Source: Oligoflexia bacterium
Lineage (GTDB): Bacteria; Bdellovibrionota; Bdellovibrionia; Bdellovibrionales; Bdellovibrionaceae
NCBI GenBank assembly: GCA_016861345.1
Contig: BOLD01000002.1
Span: 62,001 to 126,000, forward strand
DNA length: 64,000 nucleotides
Direction of reading: 5' to 3'
The notes below the pieces were generated by a model, which saw nothing but the letters and a program-made list of their open reading frames with translations, searched no databases and was not told where the DNA came from. The translations under genes were made by a program, and so were the position numbers. Of the stretch, positions 30,208-39,768 are shown one piece after another. Numbering within the stretch: the stretch's first letter is position 1; each line of letters starts with the position of its first letter.

Positions 30208-31581
30208 TTTTTGAGATTCTGTGGAGGCTGAAGCAGGTAATTTTGAGGCCTGCTCGATAAAATCCATCTTTTTGGGTTCTTGAGATGGCTCAGAGAGAAG
30301 AAGGGCTTCGGCATCGGCAAGTTTTTTTTCTCGAGCATAGTCAAGGGGAGTCATCTTATTTTTATCCTGATGGTTGCGATTGGCCTTTGTTTGAAGAAGA
30401 TATTTCAGCACTCTCATTCTATCGGGGGATTGAAGGGCGTAGAAAAATATATTTCTACCCTCATCATCAACTTCATCAAGGGAATGTCCTACCATGAGGA
30501 GAAGATAGATCGTCTTCAGATCACTATTTTGGGCAGCAACCAACAAAGGAGTAGCGTTATTCAAGGTGGGTTCTAATTGTCGGTCTTTTTCTTGTCCAAT
30601 CAGAAGCATAACTTTTCGATGGTTTTTTTCCTCTATGGCTTTGGTGATTTCACTCTTTGAGGACAGTAATTTGGGGAATTCGAACTGAATTTTGGGAACT
30701 CGGACTTCTGATAATTGATTTTGGACCTGTGTATTTAAGCTCAAGAGCACTGTTGAAAGGCCAAAGAGAAGAAAACTAACCAGAGTGTAGGCTCGAATCA
30801 AAATGATCGACTTTGAAGGGCGAGGATATTCAAGGTCGCTTGAGTCTTGAATGCGATGAAGCTGATATGTAGTCTCAAGTGATTGAGATTTTTTTGTGAA
30901 GTAAGTTATTGCCAACGAAATTACGGCAGCAATTGCGCCCAAAGATATATTTTTAATCAGAGCACCATCAAAATTCATAAGGAGATGGGGTTCGATATTT
31001 TTGTGAAAGAGAAAAAAGACTGAATATAAAATCAGTGTTGTTGTTCCGAAGACTAGAGCTGGAGAAGTCCAGCGATGATACCTTGCTCGAACTGCATATT
31101 GAGAAATGGTTTCATCAAAATCGAGAAATTTTAACTTATCAAATGCAGATTGAGTCATAAAAATTGACGCCCCAAAGGGCTTTGGCAAGACAAAAAAACC
31201 AAGGACGGGCCAATTATTTAAAAAGTGCAGTCCAGAATTGCGAATAATAAATATTTGAGGGGCCGAAAGTTTTAATTTTCGAAATCGCTCGCCCAGTCGA
31301 ATAATGTATTTGGGGTCCCGAAGTCGCGAGACTGGGAAAAGTAAAATCATCATGATTGGCCAAAGTAAATGCCCCACAAAATATGTTAAGTAGAGTGTAA
31401 AAAGCGTCAGAGGAACCGCCAAGGGAAGGCGATCCAAAATTGTGAGATGAGAAAACTGATTTAAGAAATAAAACAGCCCAGCACTGGGGAGAGATATGGG
31501 GATGAGTAGAATAAAAAGGCGAGAGACCTCCCAAATCAGTTGAAATATTGTGCGAATGAATTTTGAAAGCCAAGATTTCAT
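30205..31581 (-). CDS. Membrane protein with C-terminal ankyrin repeats
   Basis: Several TM helices, then NNATPLLVAAQNSDLKTIYLLLMVGHSLDEVDDEGRNIFFYALQS...NKMTPLDYAREKKLADAEALLL. Confidence 0.75.
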   Translation of the reverse strand: MKSWLSKFIRTIFQLIWEVSRLFILLIPISLPSAGLFYFLNQFSHLTILDRLPLAVPLTLFTLYLTYFVGHLLWPIMMILLFPVSRLRDPKYIIRLGERFRKLKLSAPQIFIIRNSGLHFLNNWPVLGFFVLPKPFGASIFMTQSAFDKLKFLDFDETISQYAVRARYHRWTSPALVFGTTTLILYSVFFLFHKNIEPHLLMNFDGALIKNISLGAIAAVISLAITYFTKKSQSLETTYQLHRIQDSSDLEYPRPSKSIILIRAYTLVSFLLFGLSTVLLSLNTQVQNQLSEVRVPKIQFEFPKLLSSKSEITKAIEEKNHRKVMLLIGQEKDRQLEPTLNNATPLLVAAQNSDLKTIYLLLMVGHSLDEVDDEGRNIFFYALQSPDRMRVLKYLLQTKANRNHQDKNKMTPLDYAREKKLADAEALLLSEPSQEPKKMDFIEQASKLPASASTESQK

Positions 31582-31785
31582 GCTCAGGTGCCCTTCAGAA
31601 GACCATCGGAATATTAGGGAACTTGCCGGATGACCGAAGGTCTAGATCAGGCTCAGTATTTGGTTATTTTTCGTCCGGACGCAGTGTTTCCAATGGAGAT
31701 TCGAAAATCATCTCAATGTGAGACAATGTAGTTCTTGATTGCCATAAATGATTCATGGAATTCATTAAAATACCGATGAGCGAGC

Positions 31786-34527
31786 ATGGCTATTGACAGG
31801 CTATTCATGATTATTGCGGGTGTCATTTTTCTCTCAACTCAAGTTGAAGCGCGGTGGGATATTCACCAAATGAAAAAAGTGCAGCAGGTCGGTGTTGATA
31901 AGCTAAAGTCAAAGAATGCTGATAGATATATTACAGTGAAAGGACAGAAGTACAGACTGATTCAGTCTTATAACTCAAAAGGTCTTGCTCAAAAAACGAT
32001 TCTCATTTCAAAAAAAGAAACGCAAATCAAAGTTGATAAAAATGGCGATGGTCGAACAGATTATTGGGAAATTCACCGACCCGGTTTGATGATCCGAGCT
32101 GAAGAACCAATGAAAAATATTTTTCAGCTGATCCAGATTAAAAAAGCGAATCCAAAGGGTTTTGATGAAGTTCAGTTGGTTTATAATGCCAAGAAGAAAA
32201 AATATTCTGTCGTAGGTCGAAGGTTTTTGCCTCCGAAAAAATACACGAAAGAAAATATCCAAGTTGATGTGAGTGGAACATGTGAGCAATCAGAGCCAAC
32301 AGTGAAAGAGGCTGTCTTGGCCTGGGAGAAAGTTTTAAGTAACTTGTCGGATGCCCCATCTGAGATAGCAGAACGAATTGAAAAAGGTCAAAATAACCTT
32401 TTTTCTTCGAGTTGTATGAGCGGCGATTTTAAGGAGAGCTTTCCATTGATCAAAGATGCGCTCACTGATGTGATGGCGTCTAGTGAAAAAGCTGGTGGAG
32501 CAAAAGAGCCGACGTATCTGTCCTGTCTAGAAAAAAATGGACTCCAATATCATGCGGCAAGGATAGAAGCAAAATTTTATGAACACCTCGAGGGAAGTGC
32601 TGGTTCAAGCAGAACCTTCAGTTCATTGATTAAATGCCAAAAGAGTTCGGACTTTGGCAGTTATAGTTCGTGGTGGGACGAAATCTCAATTGGGAAAACA
32701 AAAGATGAATTGAGCAGTGGTGTTAAGAGCAGCAATATGGCAGGAGAGACCGCGACGGGCTCGAATAGGTACGCAGGGAGACTAGTTGCCAATACTGATG
32801 GCCCAGAGGCAAATGCTAGAAAAAACTATGCGAAAACTCTTTTTCACGAGTTACTTCACTCTTCTGAAATCGAGAACGAAGGCTTCGTTCACTCGATTGA
32901 AGAGTGTTGCGGTGATCCACAAAAGTCGGACTCAGCTTCTTGCCAGGCAATGAGAGATTTTGTCACAAGAGAGAGGGAACAAAAGCTATCAAAACAAATT
33001 TTATCTCGATCAAACCCAGATCAGTACGAACAGTTACAGTCAAAAATTAGCTATGAAATCACAGATGCAGCTGAATTAAATCGTTTTCGAGAGGGAATTA
33101 GTCAAGATATCGGTTCTTCAATTGCCTCTGCGGACAAGAAATATGCGAAGATTTTAGATGACACTTCGCTTGATGTTTCACAACGTGAAGAAAAGTTAAA
33201 TCAATATAAAAAAGAGGTGCTTCAGGATTTAGATCAAAAAATATCTGCCCAGTGTGAGCGCACCACATTTGCAACAAATGTGAATAAAAAGACAGCCTGT
33301 GCGGATATTAAAAAATCCATTCTTGAAATGACAGAAAAAACTCTTGAGGACCGAGGGATAGACGGTGTCTGTCTTGATCCCAGTCGCGCATCGAGAAAAT
33401 CAGTCTCTGACTTATTAAATTCAGCAGATCCTCCGGGATTCACTCCAGCGCCGGATTCGTTTTTTAAAAAGAAAATTGAGAACCAATCTACTCCAGGAAA
33501 TACAGGCGCTCAAATAATTTGGAGATTGATGGTCAATGCGGCTTTTGCCGCAGAGGCAGCCCAGTGTGATGATATTATTCGAGATGCAATTAGTTCAGTT
33601 AATAAGCGAAATGAGTTTGAGGTCGATAGATCGAATAGCTTGGGTCTCAAAGACAGATTGGACCAGCCTGACGTTGGAGATACAAATAAAAGTATAGTTC
33701 AGGATCCTGTAAGAGCGGAGCAGACTCAAGGGGGTTTGCCGCAAGCCGAGTCAAATGCAGGAGTTCGGGCTCCTGCGGTTGCCCAAGATGAGAGCGGGGG
33801 ACAGCAATTAGGTAGCGCTCAAGGTCGACAAGATGATTTGGGAGTTGGGGATACCCGTCAAATCGATCAAATAACGAATGAGGCATTCCCTCGAGCTCAA
33901 GCAGGTGGCACAGAATATTCAGGTGGGTTAGGATCATCATCTGCAGGCAGCTCTCGGGAGTCATCACAGGATTGGTCGGCGCAGCAGCCGGTGCCAGCAA
34001 AATCGACCGCGGGACAAAATCAAATCAGTCGGACTCGCAACCAGACATTTCATTCAGCTTCATATCAAACAAAGCAGTCATTGGAAGACTCAGAGGAGTT
34101 CCATCAGGCTCAAATACCTAGAGTTCAAACTTCTACACCTTCTGCCTCAAATGGGGTTGGCGGCAGTGGAACATCTGTGAATCGAATTCCATCCCAAAGC
34201 CTAGAGCAAAACTCTACAAGACGCTATCTTGATGGAAAAGAAAAGAAGCGAATTGCGGAGGAAATTCAGAGCCAACCGAAGCTGACTTCTGGTCATAATC
34301 AGCGAGGCCCTCAATCAGTCAGTACGGCAGAGTTGGAGAAGACATTTAATCGCAGTTTCAACTCTGTCATCGCAGACCTTGAAAAACCAGACTTTCAAAA
34401 TGATTTGATGGGAAAAAAGATTCAAGTCATTGATCATAAGGGACGGGTGCATGGATATAGAGGTAAAGACCCGGCAATTAAATACGTGTATTCTATTTTG
34501 AAAAATAGATTTGTGCGGTCAAAGTAG
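31786..34527 (+). CDS. Large secreted protein with HExxH motif (putative zinc metallopeptidase) and Ser/Gln-rich C-terminal half
   Basis: Signal peptide; AKTLFHELLHSSEIENEGFVHSIEECCG; low-complexity region followed by a short terminal domain. Confidence 0.65.
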   Translation: MAIDRLFMIIAGVIFLSTQVEARWDIHQMKKVQQVGVDKLKSKNADRYITVKGQKYRLIQSYNSKGLAQKTILISKKETQIKVDKNGDGRTDYWEIHRPGLMIRAEEPMKNIFQLIQIKKANPKGFDEVQLVYNAKKKKYSVVGRRFLPPKKYTKENIQVDVSGTCEQSEPTVKEAVLAWEKVLSNLSDAPSEIAERIEKGQNNLFSSSCMSGDFKESFPLIKDALTDVMASSEKAGGAKEPTYLSCLEKNGLQYHAARIEAKFYEHLEGSAGSSRTFSSLIKCQKSSDFGSYSSWWDEISIGKTKDELSSGVKSSNMAGETATGSNRYAGRLVANTDGPEANARKNYAKTLFHELLHSSEIENEGFVHSIEECCGDPQKSDSASCQAMRDFVTREREQKLSKQILSRSNPDQYEQLQSKISYEITDAAELNRFREGISQDIGSSIASADKKYAKILDDTSLDVSQREEKLNQYKKEVLQDLDQKISAQCERTTFATNVNKKTACADIKKSILEMTEKTLEDRGIDGVCLDPSRASRKSVSDLLNSADPPGFTPAPDSFFKKKIENQSTPGNTGAQIIWRLMVNAAFAAEAAQCDDIIRDAISSVNKRNEFEVDRSNSLGLKDRLDQPDVGDTNKSIVQDPVRAEQTQGGLPQAESNAGVRAPAVAQDESGGQQLGSAQGRQDDLGVGDTRQIDQITNEAFPRAQAGGTEYSGGLGSSSAGSSRESSQDWSAQQPVPAKSTAGQNQISRTRNQTFHSASYQTKQSLEDSEEFHQAQIPRVQTSTPSASNGVGGSGTSVNRIPSQSLEQNSTRRYLDGKEKKRIAEEIQSQPKLTSGHNQRGPQSVSTAELEKTFNRSFNSVIADLEKPDFQNDLMGKKIQVIDHKGRVHGYRGKDPAIKYVYSILKNRFVRSK

Positions 34528-34536
34528 GAGGGGTGA

Positions 34537-36546
34537 GTGAACTGGTTTTCTTTGAAAAGAAGATCCTTGTTTCTTTCCGCCGGATTCATTTTATCTGCTC
34601 TTGTGGCCCTCTATACATACAAACAACTTGAGATGACGACGGGAGAATTTTTCGCTAGGTACACACTTCATCGTGAGCGAGCCGTTCTTGCCTACCTTGA
34701 TGTTTCCCAGCATGTATTTCAAGCGAAAGGTATCGATGGCCTAAAGCCAATCCTAGATGGAGCAGTTGAAAATCGAATTTTTGATTGGTACTTAATCCGC
34801 CATAATAATCACCCAGTTTTTGTTAAGCCCGAGGGCATCGAAAAAATTTCGGATCTTCAATTTGAACCAAATAAACCTCAGATCACGATGAGAAAAAGCT
34901 ATCAAACCGTTGAGCTCATTGATGGACTGACGGTGACAATTGGGGTGAATAAGAATCGTTACGAATACATGAAGGCGATTTGGGAAGATCAGTACAAGAC
35001 GATTATTCAGGATGCTATAGTCCCCGTCATTCTGGCACTTTTGGTATTTATGTTCTTTTTAAAAGATATTTTGAAGCTGTTAGGTGTTATTAAAACGGGT
35101 AGTGTCGCCGAGAGGCTGAAATCGCTAGAAGATATTTCGGTGAGATCGCAAGAGGCGCTGATTTTAAAGAATTCGCTTCGTGGATATGAAGTCACGCTGG
35201 GTAAAATGGAGCATGAGCGCCGTCTACTTTCAGGTCAGGTTCTGCCCAGTATCCGGCGAGAGATTTTGCAAAACAGAAAGCCTCCTTATGAGTTCAATTG
35301 CACCCTTGTGAGAATGGACATTAATCAATTCTCAAATATGTTTAATCAATGTGATCGGGATATTTTGCTCAATCAAATTCATCAGTATTTCGAGAGGGTC
35401 ACGGTGATCGTATCGGGCTATGGTGGATATGTTCACGAATTTGTGGGTGATGAAGTTTTATTTTATTTCAAGGATGAGGAAGTAAAGGATTCTCGAAACA
35501 TGGCTTTAGCCACGGTTCGGGATATATTTGAAATGACCTCTCATTTTTCTGATCAATTTCAGAAAGCCACGAAGTTTCCTTTAATCGTCAAGGCAGCTTG
35601 TTGTCATGGGACTTTGAGATTTGGAAAGCTTGTGGATGGGTTTAATTTGGCTGGTGGAATTTTGATTGAGACGGTGAGAGTGCTTAGTCAAGTTCATGAC
35701 AAGTTAGAAAATATCTGTGTCTTTTCATCTCTGGATCCAGAATCAGTATCACCAGTAGCTCAAATGTCAAAGTATGGTGACTATCAGTTGAAGGGTTACT
35801 CTGAGACGATTTCTGTTTGGAAAGTGGATCAGTTTCACCCCCATCGTCATCCTCAGTATTGGAAATCCAACAAGTCCTTAGCTTATTGGCTGAAACAATT
35901 TGAGAAAGAAATGTCTGTTGATCCTAGTCGGGCCTTATCTGTGCTCAATGAAATTTACCAATCACCAACATACGAGATTCATTCAGATAGCATTCAGCTT
36001 TTAACTAAACAAATTCAAACCTTCAGTGGAATGAAAAATGAATTCGAGCAGTCGGCTTTGGAAACTTTAACATCACTACTTCGAGTTTTGCCTGACAATG
36101 AAGAATTAAAACAATTTTTAAAGGATCATGTGGGGCAGCTATTGAGCACGAGCAGTGAGCGCGTGCGCGCAAATATTATCGAGGTCGGCGCGGGAATTCT
36201 CAATGCCGAATCTTTGCGAAAAGTCATGTTTCATCCATCGCCTCGGATACGCGCAAATGCTCTGGTGTTGTTGGCCCGTCAGCAATTATCAAAAGAAGTC
36301 ATTGATCAGTTCCACTCGTTGATTCACTCTATCGATCCCGAGTATGTGGCTAGCGGTCTGTATGCACTTCATGAGACCATCGTCTGGTACTTGGAGCATA
36401 ACCGTGTTGCGCTCGAGGCCAATGTGGATATGAAACAAATCTATCAATATGGCATCTCACTTCGAAAAAGTGAGAATATCTCTATAGCTCGCCAGGCGCG
36501 AGAATTAGGAAAAGTGGATTTTGTGCGCCAGAAGCTTGCAAGTTAA
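34537..36546 (+). CDS. Membrane protein with class III nucleotide cyclase-like domain and HEAT-like C-terminus
   Basis: Two TM segments; VRMDINQFSNMFNQCDRDILL...GYGGYVHEFVGDEVLFYF...VKAACCHGTLRFGKL. C-terminus has HEAT-like helices. GTG start. Confidence 0.75.
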   Translation: MNWFSLKRRSLFLSAGFILSALVALYTYKQLEMTTGEFFARYTLHRERAVLAYLDVSQHVFQAKGIDGLKPILDGAVENRIFDWYLIRHNNHPVFVKPEGIEKISDLQFEPNKPQITMRKSYQTVELIDGLTVTIGVNKNRYEYMKAIWEDQYKTIIQDAIVPVILALLVFMFFLKDILKLLGVIKTGSVAERLKSLEDISVRSQEALILKNSLRGYEVTLGKMEHERRLLSGQVLPSIRREILQNRKPPYEFNCTLVRMDINQFSNMFNQCDRDILLNQIHQYFERVTVIVSGYGGYVHEFVGDEVLFYFKDEEVKDSRNMALATVRDIFEMTSHFSDQFQKATKFPLIVKAACCHGTLRFGKLVDGFNLAGGILIETVRVLSQVHDKLENICVFSSLDPESVSPVAQMSKYGDYQLKGYSETISVWKVDQFHPHRHPQYWKSNKSLAYWLKQFEKEMSVDPSRALSVLNEIYQSPTYEIHSDSIQLLTKQIQTFSGMKNEFEQSALETLTSLLRVLPDNEELKQFLKDHVGQLLSTSSERVRANIIEVGAGILNAESLRKVMFHPSPRIRANALVLLARQQLSKEVIDQFHSLIHSIDPEYVASGLYALHETIVWYLEHNRVALEANVDMKQIYQYGISLRKSENISIARQARELGKVDFVRQKLAS

Positions 36547-36661
36547 AGAGCTCAAAGGTTTTGGCTCAGGGCCAATCGTCTCAAAAAGAGATTCGACGTC
36601 TTAAATTGAGAATTTACCTTAAGATCCTACATCTTTGTCCAGTTTCTGCCGATAATAAATC

Positions 36662-38164
36662 ATGGTCGGAATGATTCTTTTATTCATTTTGAATTGGGGT
36701 AGTGTGTCCCATGCAGGCAGTGTCGGTTGTACTTCTTGGGATATCCAGTTGAATAGGTCTGGGTGTGGGCGGACAGGGATACCTTATAATACTCAGACGG
36801 GCACGGGATTGCCATCATCGAACTACTTGCAGCAACAACCTATACCCACAGTGAATGAAATTGTGGATGATGCTGTAAGAAATAATAGCGGGCAAATTGA
36901 TTCTCAACCAAGCACCCAATCAGAAGGTTCAAATTCTAATGCGAAAGTTTGCCCATCTGGTTATACAGGAACATATTTTCATGATCCAGAGGCTGAGTGC
37001 TCAAGGGCCCAAAGCAACTCAGTGGAATGCGACGATCACTGTCAGCAGAGGTCATACGATTGTGCAGCTCAATCGATGGATTATCGTGTTGCTGATGATC
37101 AGTGTGTCCCTCGAGATGGACAAAATCAGAATGGCGATAGCAATCAACAGGCAATGTGCAGTCGGGACCTTCAAAGTGCAAAAAGCACCTGCAGTGAAGA
37201 TAATCCCGACATGAAAAAGGTGAAGTCAGATATGGAGCGCCTGACGGCGGGTGCTCAAAATATGAAAATGGGCGGAGCTATTGATCAGTGTTCACCGGTC
37301 TCATCATTTGCTGATGCGGCGGATGTCACCTTGGCCACGGTCAAAGCGAATTGTGCGATGGCGGCGCGAACATGCGAGTCTTCGTGCGCTGATGATCCAG
37401 CCAGTATCAAAGAGTGCCGCAAGGCTGGGGAGCAAGGAAACGGATTGGCGATGAATGCCACTCGAGCAGCTGTCAGTCAGTTTGGAAATCAGTGTAAGGA
37501 TTTGATGCAAAAACTTTCCAGTATGGGAAATGGAATGGGAAGCAGTGGTGGCGGCATGGGCTCAGCTTATCTTCCGTCAAATTCAAATCTGGGAAGTGTT
37601 TTACCTGGAATGAAGTCAGGTTCACAGGCATATGCCTCAAAATCTGCTGATGTGATTGGCGGATCCACAAGTGGGATTTCTAAAAAAGGTTTGGGAGCAA
37701 CTGATCTCGGTGCGCTGATGAATGGTGAAGAAGATGGGGTTTACGGTACTTCACAAACAGCGGCAGGCAAAGCTGGTGGCAGTGGTGGAGGCTCAGGTCT
37801 CGGAGGAAATAGTGGTGGAGGTGGCGGTGGCCCAGGTAAACAGCAAAAAGGAGTTGCTAGCCGTCCTGGATTAAATACGAATATTCATCGAGGATATGTC
37901 GGTTCTTCTGCAATGCCAGGGTTTGGTGGTCCTGGTGGAGCAGGCACGGCCGGCGGCGGTGTTGGCGGTCCGAACGGTCGTCCTGGTATTGGACCCAATG
38001 GACAGCAGCCTGATTGGCGAAAGTTTTTGCCAGGCGGGCAGTATGATCCTCGTCGAGGCATCGCCGGAGTGACAGGACCTGATGGAATTACGGGACCAGC
38101 GACAAATTTGTTTGATAAAGTTCATAATCGCTATGGCGCTGTTGGGCATACTTTGAAGCCTTAG
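36662..38164 (+). CDS. Secreted Cys-containing protein with Gly-rich C-terminal region (paralog 1)
   Basis: Signal peptide-like N-terminus; GGSGGGSGLGGNSGGGGGGPGKQQKGVASRPGLNTN...PDWRKFLPGGQYDPRRGIAGVTGPDGITGPATNLFDKVHNRYGAVGHTLKP. Confidence 0.75.
   Translation: MVGMILLFILNWGSVSHAGSVGCTSWDIQLNRSGCGRTGIPYNTQTGTGLPSSNYLQQQPIPTVNEIVDDAVRNNSGQIDSQPSTQSEGSNSNAKVCPSGYTGTYFHDPEAECSRAQSNSVECDDHCQQRSYDCAAQSMDYRVADDQCVPRDGQNQNGDSNQQAMCSRDLQSAKSTCSEDNPDMKKVKSDMERLTAGAQNMKMGGAIDQCSPVSSFADAADVTLATVKANCAMAARTCESSCADDPASIKECRKAGEQGNGLAMNATRAAVSQFGNQCKDLMQKLSSMGNGMGSSGGGMGSAYLPSNSNLGSVLPGMKSGSQAYASKSADVIGGSTSGISKKGLGATDLGALMNGEEDGVYGTSQTAAGKAGGSGGGSGLGGNSGGGGGGPGKQQKGVASRPGLNTNIHRGYVGSSAMPGFGGPGGAGTAGGGVGGPNGRPGIGPNGQQPDWRKFLPGGQYDPRRGIAGVTGPDGITGPATNLFDKVHNRYGAVGHTLKP
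37749..38164 (+). repeat. Direct repeat copy 1 (about 415 bp, near-identical to 39353..39768)
   Basis: Shared from CACAAACAGCGGCAGGCAAAGCTGGTGGCAGTGG through ...AAAGTTCATAATCGCTATGG to the stop, with scattered substitutions. Confidence 0.93.
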
Positions 38165-38172
38165 GGGGATTA

Positions 38173-39768
38173 GTGAGGTTACTTTCTTATTTGGTATTTA
38201 TTTTTGTTTGCTTGCCAGATCGCCAGCTGGCTTTCGCGTGTAATAACTTGTCAGATGACGGTTCATGTTTTGATGCTGTCCCATATGAACCACCAGCCAT
38301 GCCATCAACGAGGTACGTTGAGGGGCGTATTAACCCTGCGCCAGCACCTGTGACTCAGCCAACCTATTACGGTAATGAGGGAAGCAGACCAACTTATCAG
38401 CAGATGCAGAACCCTGCGCGAAGTGTGCCAGTAAAAAGAAGTAATGCAGGTCGGCCGCCAGCGGTGAAACCGCCAGATGATACGTCAGAACCATGTGAAA
38501 AAGGAACTATTTATCCATCAGGGCACCGCTGTAATAATGTAGGTATATCAGAACCTAAGGGATCACAAACTAATTCAAATACTGAATGCCGTGACTTTGA
38601 GACAGTTAGCGGATTGTGCCCAGATAGCAATAAGTCAAATGATACAAGTTCTCCGGAGCAGGAATGTCGTGATGCGAATAATGCTTTGATTTCAAATGGC
38701 AGCAGTGGCCGATATGATTATCGAAATGGCCAGTGCTTGTATTATAACCTTGAGTGTGAGCAAAAATCTCAAGAGGCGATGAATACCTGTGATATGGATA
38801 AGAATAGTGAAACGAAGGCATTTACGGATAATGCCGACAAGGCCGCGAAAGCTTATGCAACCGCACAGCAAGGCGGAGCAATTTCGTCTTGTAATGAAAT
38901 GAGGCAGGTTGCTGCAGCAGCCAATACCGCACTGGCGACTTTGAAGGCACAGTGCAGTGTTGTGGTTTCTGAATGTAACCGTGTTTGTAATGGAGATCAG
39001 ATTACGGGCACAAAACTATGTTCGCAGGCTTCTGCACGAGTGAAAGATGCCGATATGAACACCACACAGGCCGTTATTGGTTTTCAAGATCAGCAGTGTG
39101 ATACTCTTCAAAAAGCTCTCAGCGGTTTAGCAGGCGGGAGTGGGGGCGGAGATGGAATTTCAGGAAAAATGTATGTGCCAAGTTCTAATTTATCAAATGC
39201 CCTTCCGGGAATGAAGTCGCCAAGTGGAGCTTCATCATATGCATCAACAGGTAATACTGTTGGTGGAAGCACTGGCGGACCTTCTCAAAAAGGGCTCGGA
39301 GCAACAGATCTCGGTTCTCTTATGAATACAGATGAAGATGCAATCTACGGAGACTCACAAACAGCGGCAGGCAAAGCTGGTGGCAGTGGTGGAGGCTCAG
39401 GTCTCGGAGGAAATAGTGGTGGAGGCGGCGGTGGCCCAGGTAAACAGCAAAAAGGAGTTGCTAGCCGTCCTGGATTAAATACGAATATCAATCGAGGATT
39501 TGTCGGTTCTTCTGCAATGCCAGGGTTTGGTGGCCCCGGTGGAGTCGGTGCAGCTGGCGGCGGTGTTGGCGGTCCGAACGGTCGTCCTGGTATTGGACCC
39601 AATGGACAGCAGCCTGATTGGCGAAAGTTTTTGCCAGGCGGGCAGTATGATCCTCGTCGAGGCATTGCCGGGGTGACGGGACCAGATGGAATCACAGGGC
39701 CAGCGACAAATTTATTTGATAAAGTTCATAATCGCTATGGGGCTGTCGGACACTCATTGAAGCCCTAG
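38173..39768 (+). CDS. Secreted Cys-containing protein with Gly-rich C-terminal region (paralog 2)
   Basis: C-terminal about 138 aa nearly identical to the preceding gene; divergent N-terminal half. Confidence 0.75.
   Translation: MRLLSYLVFIFVCLPDRQLAFACNNLSDDGSCFDAVPYEPPAMPSTRYVEGRINPAPAPVTQPTYYGNEGSRPTYQQMQNPARSVPVKRSNAGRPPAVKPPDDTSEPCEKGTIYPSGHRCNNVGISEPKGSQTNSNTECRDFETVSGLCPDSNKSNDTSSPEQECRDANNALISNGSSGRYDYRNGQCLYYNLECEQKSQEAMNTCDMDKNSETKAFTDNADKAAKAYATAQQGGAISSCNEMRQVAAAANTALATLKAQCSVVVSECNRVCNGDQITGTKLCSQASARVKDADMNTTQAVIGFQDQQCDTLQKALSGLAGGSGGGDGISGKMYVPSSNLSNALPGMKSPSGASSYASTGNTVGGSTGGPSQKGLGATDLGSLMNTDEDAIYGDSQTAAGKAGGSGGGSGLGGNSGGGGGGPGKQQKGVASRPGLNTNINRGFVGSSAMPGFGGPGGVGAAGGGVGGPNGRPGIGPNGQQPDWRKFLPGGQYDPRRGIAGVTGPDGITGPATNLFDKVHNRYGAVGHSLKP
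39353..39768 (+). repeat. Direct repeat copy 2
   Basis: See copy 1; read directly from sequence. Confidence 0.93.

Noticed and set aside
37780-37830. Gly-rich short tandem repeats as possible CRISPR or minisatellite
   Set aside because: These are GGN codon runs within a coding sequence; no spacer-repeat periodicity.
39345-39695. Minus-strand Pro-rich ORF of 116 aa
   Set aside because: Mirror of the Gly-rich coding repeat (Gly codons read as Pro on the complement).
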